Position numbers and translations under genes: made by a program | Assembly: GCA_003554505.1 (NCBI GenBank) | Contig: PWGS01000213.1 | Coordinates: 1-10,715, forward strand | Length of the DNA stretch: 10,715 nucleotides | Origin: Desulfonatronospira sp. | GTDB lineage: Bacteria > Desulfobacterota > Desulfovibrionia > Desulfovibrionales > Desulfonatronovibrionaceae | Direction: 5' to 3' | In this document: one piece after another, positions 7,109 to 10,715 of the stretch | How positions within the stretch are numbered: position 1 is the first letter of the stretch | How the letters are laid out: every line of letters starts with the position of its first letter | The notes under the pieces: model-generated | The model's database searches: none | Seen by the model: only the letters and a program-made list of their open reading frames with translations | Told to the model about the DNA's origin: nothing

Positions 7109-7121
7109 GCTGAATAGTTAC
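7109..7121 (-). repeat. Right terminal inverted repeat
   Basis: GCTGAATAGTTAC is the perfect reverse complement of the left end. An extra 18 nt (7091-7108) on this side, between the terminal repeat and the next inner repeat, has no counterpart on the left, so the element is slightly asymmetric. Confidence 0.85.
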
Positions 7122-7129
7122 AAATGCAA
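7122..7129 (+). repeat. Right flanking direct repeat (putative target duplication)
   Basis: AAATGCAA directly follows the right terminal repeat. It matches the left flank AAGTGCAA in seven of eight bases, and the single difference is a transition consistent with drift after insertion. Confidence 0.6.
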
Positions 7130-7186
7130 AAGGATAACCAAAGAAATTTTTGTATCACTTTAATGGAATAAAAGACGTTTTTTTTG

Positions 7187-7933
7187 ATGAACAGAAAGCT
7201 GACCTTTGCCATATTCAGGTACAATCCACAGGAGCCCGGCTCCAGACCCTGGATGCAGGAATTCAGACTTGAGGAGACTGAAAACCTGAATCTTTTTGTG
7301 GCCTTGAACCTTGTCCGGGAAAAGCAGGATCCCTCTTTACAGTTTGATTTCTGCTGCCGGGCGGGTATCTGCGGGGCCTGCGCCATGGTCATCAACGGAC
7401 GTCCAGGGCTGGCCTGCCGCACCAAGACTGCGGAACTGCCGGATAAAATAGTCCTGATGCCTTTGCCGGGATTCAGGCTGGGGGGTGATCTGTCCGTGGA
7501 TACAGGGGCCTGGTTCAGGGCCATGAATGCAAGGATCAGGTCCTGGATACATAATGATGAAGAGTTTGACCCGGATGCCCCGGAAGTGGTCATGGACAAC
7601 CAGGTTGCTGAACAGATTTACGAACTGGACCGCTGCATCGAGTGCGGATGCTGCATCGGGGCCTGTGCCACGGCCCAGATGCGAAGTGATTTTCTGGGGG
7701 CCGCAGCCATGAACCGCATAGCCAGGTTCATGCTGGATCCAAGGGATAAGAGAGAAAACAGGGAATATTTTGAAGTGGTGGGTACAGAACAGGGCATTTT
7801 CGGGTGCATGGGTCTTCTGGGATGCCAGGACGTATGTCCCAAAAATCTCCCCCTGCAGGATCAACTGTCCCATGTCCGGCGTAAAATGGGGTGGCAGGCC
7901 CTTAAGAAGATTCTGCCGTGGTCCGGAGGTTAA
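7187..7933 (+). CDS. frdB: Fumarate reductase / succinate dehydrogenase iron-sulfur subunit
   Basis: The 248-residue subunit carries electrons between FrdA and FrdC through three clusters. The N-terminal ferredoxin domain holds the [2Fe-2S] ligands C57, C62, C65 and C77. The C-terminal domain has CIECGCCIGAC with C150, C153, C156 and C160, and CMGLLGCQDVCP with C207, C213 and C217. These supply the [4Fe-4S] and [3Fe-4S] clusters at spacings matching Wolinella FrdB within one residue. ATG 7187 is preferred to the adjacent in-frame TTG at 7184. The bases before it are T-rich (run of eight T) and hold no proper Shine-Dalgarno; only GGAATAAAAG lies about 20 nt upstream. Translation may therefore be weak or depend on the structured region upstream. 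The 424-nt separation from frdA is abnormal for this operon and is explained by the inserted element. Confidence 0.95.
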   Translation: MNRKLTFAIFRYNPQEPGSRPWMQEFRLEETENLNLFVALNLVREKQDPSLQFDFCCRAGICGACAMVINGRPGLACRTKTAELPDKIVLMPLPGFRLGGDLSVDTGAWFRAMNARIRSWIHNDEEFDPDAPEVVMDNQVAEQIYELDRCIECGCCIGACATAQMRSDFLGAAAMNRIARFMLDPRDKRENREYFEVVGTEQGIFGCMGLLGCQDVCPKNLPLQDQLSHVRRKMGWQALKKILPWSGG

Positions 7934-7937
7934 TTCG

Positions 7938-7997
7938 TTTCCGGAAAGAAAACCATCAGTTTCAACATCCGGAAATAAAGACTTTCCGGATGGAAAC
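7938..7997 (+). promoter_or_regulatory. Strong hairpin with alternative pairing between frdB and fumarase genes
   Basis: CATCCGGAAA (7966-7975) pairs perfectly with TTTCCGGATG (7983-7992) across the 7-nt loop TAAAGAC. GTTTC (7959-7963) and GAAAC (7993-7997) extend the stem after a 2-nt bulge. No T-run follows, so it is not a normal intrinsic terminator. Upstream, TCCGGAAAG (7940-7948) is complementary to CTTTCCGGA (7982-7990) and could pair with the same strand instead. It may be an attenuator, an mRNA-stabilising or processing stem, or a protein site; the sequence does not decide. Confidence 0.55.
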
Positions 7998-8030
7998 CAA
8001 TTCCATTTGTGTACACCAGGAGTAGAGTAG

Positions 8031-8867
8031 ATGAGAAGTATTGATGTCCGGGAGGTTACAGGACAGGTAGCCCGGATGGTGGTGGAGGCCAATATCGGTC
8101 TGCCCCGGGATGTTTTTGCCGCCCTGCGGAAGGCCCGGGAAAACGAGGACAACCCATCGGGCCGGGAAATCCTGGGCCAGTTGCTGGAAAATGCCCGTCT
8201 GGCCCGGGAGATGAATCTGCCTCTTTGTCAGGACACCGGGCTGGCGGTTTTTTTTGTGGAAATGGGTCAGGAGTGCAGGTTGCGCGGAGACCTGTATCAG
8301 GCAATAAATGATGGTGTCAGCCAGGGATATGCTCAGGGGTACCTGCGTAAATCAGTCTGCAATCCCCTTAGCAGGAAGAATACCGGTGACAACACTCCTG
8401 CAAGCATTCATCTGGATCTGGTCCCTGGGGACAGGCTCAAGATCAGATTCATGCCCAAGGGCGGAGGCAGCGAAAATATGTCCGGCCTGGCCATGCTTAC
8501 TCCTTCCCACGGTCTGGAGGGGGTTAAGGAGTTTGTCCTGCAAAGGGTCGCCGTGGCCGGACCCAATCCATGTCCTCCGGGAATCATTGGAATCGGCATC
8601 GGGGGCTCTTTCGACCAGGCGCCTCTGCTGGCCAAAAAGGCCCTGTTCAGGTCTCTGGACGATATACACCAGGATCAGGAAGTACGGGATCTGGAAGCAG
8701 AGCTCTTCGAGTCTGTGAACTCCCTGGGAATAGGCCCCATGGGTATGGGAGGCAAAACCCCCTGCCTGGGGCTCAAGATCGAGACCGCACCGTGCCACAT
8801 TGCTTCTTTACCTGTGGCGGTGAATATCCAATGCCATGCAGCCAGGCACAAGGAGGTCAGCCTGTGA
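8031..8867 (+). CDS. fumA: Fumarate hydratase class I, alpha (N-terminal) subunit
   Basis: The 278-residue subunit of the oxygen-sensitive [4Fe-4S] fumarase reversibly hydrates fumarate to malate. The three cluster cysteines lie in family motifs: C66 in LCQDTG, C181 in NPCPPG and C245 in GGKTPCLG. Other family signatures are SRKNTGDNTPA, MPKGGGSEN and the C-terminal NIQCHAARH. The length fits the split, two-subunit form of bacteria and archaea rather than the single-chain ~550-residue enzyme. ATG 8031 is set by AGGAG at 8018-8022, 8 nt away. L-tartrate dehydratase alpha and similar hydro-lyases share this fold, but the neighbouring frd genes make fumarase by far the best reading. Confidence 0.93.
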   Translation: MRSIDVREVTGQVARMVVEANIGLPRDVFAALRKARENEDNPSGREILGQLLENARLAREMNLPLCQDTGLAVFFVEMGQECRLRGDLYQAINDGVSQGYAQGYLRKSVCNPLSRKNTGDNTPASIHLDLVPGDRLKIRFMPKGGGSENMSGLAMLTPSHGLEGVKEFVLQRVAVAGPNPCPPGIIGIGIGGSFDQAPLLAKKALFRSLDDIHQDQEVRDLEAELFESVNSLGIGPMGMGGKTPCLGLKIETAPCHIASLPVAVNIQCHAARHKEVSL

Positions 8868-9406
8868 GTCAGGAGATCAAACTTAGTACACCCTTCCAGG
8901 AAGAGGATGTCCTGAAACTCAGAACCGGGGACAAGGTGCTTTTAAGCGGCCGCATCTATGCCGCCAGGGATGCAGCTCATAAAAGGCTTTTACAGGATTT
9001 GGACCAGGGAATGGAGGCACCTTTTAATTTACAGGGGGCTGTTTTATACTATGTTGGGCCTACACCGGCCCCTCCCGGGCGGGTGATCGGTTCTGCCGGT
9101 CCCACCACCAGTTCGCGCATGGACGCTTATACACCCCGCATGCACGTCCTGGGAATCAAGGCCACCATTGGCAAGGGACGCAGAAGCGAAGAGGTGAGGC
9201 GTGTACTGCGGGAGCAAAAGGCGGTCTACCTGGGTGCCACCGGCGGGGCCGGGGCCCTTTTGTCCAGGTGCATTACCGGGTCCAGGGTGCTGGCTTACCA
9301 AGACCTGGACACAGAAGCCATCCGGGAACTGGAAGTACAGGATTTTCCCCTCCTCGTGGTCAATGATGCCTATGGTGGAGAACTTTACGCAACTGCCAGG
9401 CTGTGA
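8864..9406 (+). CDS. fumB: Fumarate hydratase class I, beta (C-terminal) subunit
   Basis: This 180-residue partner subunit completes the class I fumarase active site. The start is GTG 8864, overlapping the alpha stop as GTGA, with AGGAGG at 8851-8856, 7 nt upstream. The frame is open further upstream, but that part overlaps the alpha gene and does not resemble the family. Diagnostic motifs are SGRIYAARDAAHKR, YYVGPTPAPPG, GSAGPTTSSRMD and KAVYLGATGGAGALLS, all typical of the beta/C-terminal swivelling domain of fumarase and tartrate dehydratase. The overlap implies translational coupling and equal amounts of the two subunits. The symbol here denotes the beta subunit, not E. coli FumB, which is a single-chain paralogue. 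Confidence 0.93.
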   Translation: MSQEIKLSTPFQEEDVLKLRTGDKVLLSGRIYAARDAAHKRLLQDLDQGMEAPFNLQGAVLYYVGPTPAPPGRVIGSAGPTTSSRMDAYTPRMHVLGIKATIGKGRRSEEVRRVLREQKAVYLGATGGAGALLSRCITGSRVLAYQDLDTEAIRELEVQDFPLLVVNDAYGGELYATARL

Positions 9407-9432
9407 ACCTGCAAAATTTTCAGGAAGAAACC

Positions 9433-9876
9433 ATGCTGGAAAAAATCAGGGAAATGATTCGCCGGAACGACCTGGCGGTACTGGCCACTTCCCATGAAGA
9501 CAGGCCCCACTGTTCACTTATGGCCTATATGCCTGACAATGACTGCAGCCGGATATATCTGCTCACCCTGAAAGATTCCAGAAAATTTGCCAATATCAGC
9601 CGAAATCCCTGCGTAAGCCTTTTAATAGATACCAGAAACTCCCATGAGCCCAGGGAGGCCTTCAAAGCCCTGACCATCAGCGGGACCTGCGCTCCAGAGG
9701 ATTCCCCGGACCAGGAAAGCCTCAAGCAGGAAATGGTGAAACGACATCCACAGGTCAGGGAGCTTGCAGCTAAACCGGACTGCGTGCTTTTAGTGGTACA
9801 TATAATTTCCTTTCTCTTGCTGGACGGGGTCTCCAACGCCCATTATATTGAACTGGATGAACAAACGGCCAAGTAA
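9433..9876 (+). CDS. Pyridoxamine-5'-phosphate-oxidase-like (PPOX) flavin-binding split-barrel protein
   Basis: The 147-residue protein begins with the family pattern of an amphipathic helix followed by the first barrel strand (LEKIREMIRRNDLAVLATSHEDRPHCSLM). It continues with IYLLTLKDSRKFANISRNPCVSLLID, where the S/T-x-K-x-x-N motif normally contacts the FMN phosphate, and ends in a beta strand plus short tail. Members bind FMN, F420 or haem, and the substrate here is unknown. ATG 9433 with AGGAAG at 9422-9427 is preferred. A GTG at 9403 would overlap the fumarase beta stop as GTGA and add ten residues, so it remains possible. The gene closely follows the fumarase pair and probably shares its transcript. 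Confidence 0.8.
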   Translation: MLEKIREMIRRNDLAVLATSHEDRPHCSLMAYMPDNDCSRIYLLTLKDSRKFANISRNPCVSLLIDTRNSHEPREAFKALTISGTCAPEDSPDQESLKQEMVKRHPQVRELAAKPDCVLLVVHIISFLLLDGVSNAHYIELDEQTAK

Positions 9877-9944
9877 ATGAACAAGGTGGCGGTCATTTAG
9901 AACAAACCTTTCCTTTGGTTTCAAGTTTCAAGGGAGTATAAAGC

Positions 9945-10481
9945 ATGAGCAGCGACAGCGTATTTCAGGAAGTCAGAGATTTCTACCGCATTATCCCCCT
10001 GCAGTCTCTGCGGCAAACCCCGGGAGTGTTTTTCGATAATGTCCCCATGGAGTTCCTGCCCAGGATAGATGCCATTGACCGGGTACTGCACCAGGGAGGG
10101 GCCGTATCCCCCGGTCCTGTGGGGGAAGTGCGGCGCCCCTGGTATATGCATCCGCACCAGGATGATAATCTTATAGTCCTTTACGGCATGCGGGACGTGG
10201 ACATCTACAGCCAAGGGCGCCAGATGACCAGTTTCAGGGTGACGCCGCACCAGATCATCCAGAACGGCGAAGTACTCTATGACGGTCCGGCCATGCTGGT
10301 CTGGCCCAGGTATGTATTTCACCGCATAACCAGCGGTGAAGAGGGCTCCGCCTCCCTGAATTTTGCGGTTCACTACCATGGCCTGGACATGCGCACCAAT
10401 TTCAACATCTATGACCTGGATATTGAAACCGGACGCTTCGAGGTTATACGCGAAGGCTTCAGGGACCAGGGGAACGCCTGA
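9945..10481 (+). CDS. Small cupin-fold protein of unknown function
   Basis: The 178-residue protein contains a degenerate double-motif cupin barrel. Motif 1 is MHPHQDDNLIVLYG (68-81), where H69, H71 and D74 would take the places of the usual His, His and Glu metal ligands. Motif 2 is WPRYVFHRI, with H126 as the expected last ligand, followed by SLNFAVHYHG. This suggests one metal site, but no substrate can be named. There is no signal peptide or membrane segment. The start is supported by GGGAG at 9932-9936. A 68-nt gap separates it from the PPOX gene, so it may have its own transcript. I do not recognise a characterised homologue. Confidence 0.75.
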   Translation: MSSDSVFQEVRDFYRIIPLQSLRQTPGVFFDNVPMEFLPRIDAIDRVLHQGGAVSPGPVGEVRRPWYMHPHQDDNLIVLYGMRDVDIYSQGRQMTSFRVTPHQIIQNGEVLYDGPAMLVWPRYVFHRITSGEEGSASLNFAVHYHGLDMRTNFNIYDLDIETGRFEVIREGFRDQGNA

Positions 10482-10532
10482 CTGCATTCCTGGGACATGC
10501 TCCGGAGAGTTTTTCTTGTCCAGGAGTTGAGC

Positions 10533-10598
10533 ATGGTTAAATACTACAACCGTACAGATGCCCCTGCAAAAAGTCGGGAAATGAATAATCCAGGGTAA
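10533..10598 (+). pseudogene. Short ORF, possibly a gene 5' end cut off by a repeat element
   Basis: ATG 10533 lies 6 nt after a good Shine-Dalgarno AGGAG (10522-10526) and reads 21 codons (MVKYYNRTDAPAKSREMNNPG). The stop TAA (10596-10598) lies inside the IS66-like terminal sequence beginning at 10595. The pattern suggests a gene whose start survives while the rest was displaced or disrupted by insertion. It could also be a true small peptide gene or chance. No homology is visible in so short a stretch. Confidence 0.4.
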
Positions 10599-10715
10599 CT
10601 GTTCAGCACATTTTGTGTGTACTCTTGTTCTGGCCATCGGTGTCGGGGTCGGTATCGGTATCGGCTTCCGGCTCGGAGAGCCTACAGCTCGGAGAGGTTC
10701 GATAGAAAACCGAAA
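10595..10715 (+). mobile_element. Left end of a second IS66-like element, continuing past the window
   Basis: GTAACTGTTCAGC (10595-10607) matches the terminal repeat of the 6770-7121 element in 12 of 13 bases, in the same orientation as its left end. The sequence inside differs from the first element, so it is not a simple copy. It has no clear coding frame. It holds a degenerate hexamer repeat (10636-10677) and a small hairpin. The right end and target duplication lie outside the window, so mobility cannot be confirmed. Confidence 0.45.
10636..10677 (+). repeat. Degenerate tandem hexamer repeat (NTCGGN)
   Basis: Seven consecutive 6-nt units read ATCGGT, GTCGGG, GTCGGT, ATCGGT, ATCGGC, TTCCGG, CTCGGA. 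Six fit NTCGGN; the sixth does not. They are followed by a 10-bp direct repeat, GCTCGGAGAG, at 10671-10680 and 10687-10696. GGCTC-GGA-GAGCC (10670-10682) can form a 5-bp hairpin. Confidence 0.7.

Larger units (their letters stand above)
6770..7121. mobile_element. 352-bp IS66-like MITE (non-autonomous element) between frdA and frdB
   Basis: The element is bounded by perfect 13-bp inverted repeats, GTAACTATTCAGC (6770-6782) and GCTGAATAGTTAC (7109-7121). The next bases outward form an 8-bp direct repeat with one mismatch. Terminal repeats starting GTAA and 8-bp target duplications are known hallmarks of the IS66 family. It encodes no transposase or other credible protein, so it would need one in trans. 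Inside, further inverted repeats are nested: CATGGTCCGG (6782-6791) with CCGGACCATG (7081-7090), and CTTTGCAAAC (6795-6804) with GTTTGCAAAG (7068-7077), enclosing three more hairpin domains. Because it lies within an operon, it would be transcribed and fold as a large branched RNA. The alternative is a structured non-coding RNA or 5' leader of frdB without mobile origin; the flanking repeat argues against that. Confidence 0.7.

Noticed and set aside
6770..7121. Group II intron, integron attC site or IscB/TnpB-type guide RNA as the identity of the structured element
   Set aside because: There is no group II 5' GUGYG or domain V signature, no attC core sites with an adjacent integrase, and no HNH or RuvC nuclease gene nearby. 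Terminal inverted repeats with an 8-bp flanking repeat fit a DDE-type element better.
6991..7599. A 202-codon minus-strand frame covering part of the element and frdB
   Set aside because: It runs opposite the cysteine motifs of frdB and through the palindromic arms, which produce open frames by symmetry. No domain is visible.
9904..9921. AAACC/GGTTT hairpin between the PPOX and cupin genes as a terminator
   Set aside because: Only five A/T-rich base pairs with an 8-nt loop and no T-run follow, so the support is too weak.
10500..10515. CTCCGGAG palindrome followed by a T-run after the cupin gene as a terminator
   Set aside because: The palindrome leaves only a 3-bp stem once a loop is allowed, too short for a confident intrinsic terminator.
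9921..10637. A 238-codon minus-strand frame opposite the cupin gene
   Set aside because: The + strand cupin frame has a good ribosome binding site and metal-site motifs. The minus frame crosses the second repeat end and lacks a recognisable product.

Overview
The window looks like chromosomal DNA of an anaerobic, sulfate-reducer-like deltaproteobacterium (Desulfobacterota, probably Desulfovibrionales). This is inferred from three things: a menaquinol-type dihaem fumarate reductase (frdCAB) followed by a two-subunit class I fumarase, a cysteine synthase fused to a cysteinyl-tRNA-synthetase-like domain, and similarity by eye to proteins of that group. The species cannot be named from the sequence alone. 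All convincing genes lie on the + strand.

Layout. Positions 1-299 hold the 3' end of a GspE/PilB-type secretion or pilus ATPase. A 211-nt gap follows, with a weak terminator-like hairpin and a possible promoter. A tightly packed gene string then begins: cysteine synthase/CysRS-like fusion (511-2841), metallophosphoesterase (2838-3506), exonuclease III (3503-4267), frdC (4277-4933) and frdA (4942-6762). The first two junctions are ATGA stop/start overlaps and the next two gaps are 8-9 nt. frdB (7187-7933) follows only after a 424-nt gap. Next come the fumarase alpha subunit (8031-8867) and beta subunit (8864-9406, GTGA overlap), a PPOX-family flavoprotein (9433-9876) and a cupin protein (9945-10481). 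The last ~120 nt belong to what looks like the left end of a repeat element that continues past the window.

Function. FrdCAB and FumAB together interconvert succinate, fumarate and malate. FrdCAB links the succinate/fumarate couple to the membrane menaquinone pool. All flavin, haem and iron-sulfur ligands expected of a Wolinella-type enzyme can be found.

Most interesting features. (1) The frdA-frdB gap holds a 352-bp element with perfect 13-bp terminal inverted repeats starting GTAA. It is flanked by an 8-bp near-perfect direct repeat (AAGTGCAA/AAATGCAA). This is the signature of an IS66-like non-autonomous element (MITE) inserted inside a catabolic operon. Its interior is a nested set of long inverted repeats, including a perfect three-way junction, so as RNA it would fold into a large branched structure. 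(2) A near copy of the same terminal sequence (12 of 13 bases) lies at 10595-10607 and supplies the stop codon of a short ORF with a good ribosome binding site, which may be a gene cut off by a second insertion. (3) The CysRS-like half of the cysteine synthase fusion has kept the fold-level landmarks but lost the HIGH motif, the KMSKS motif and at least two zinc-ligand cysteines, so it is probably not a synthetase.
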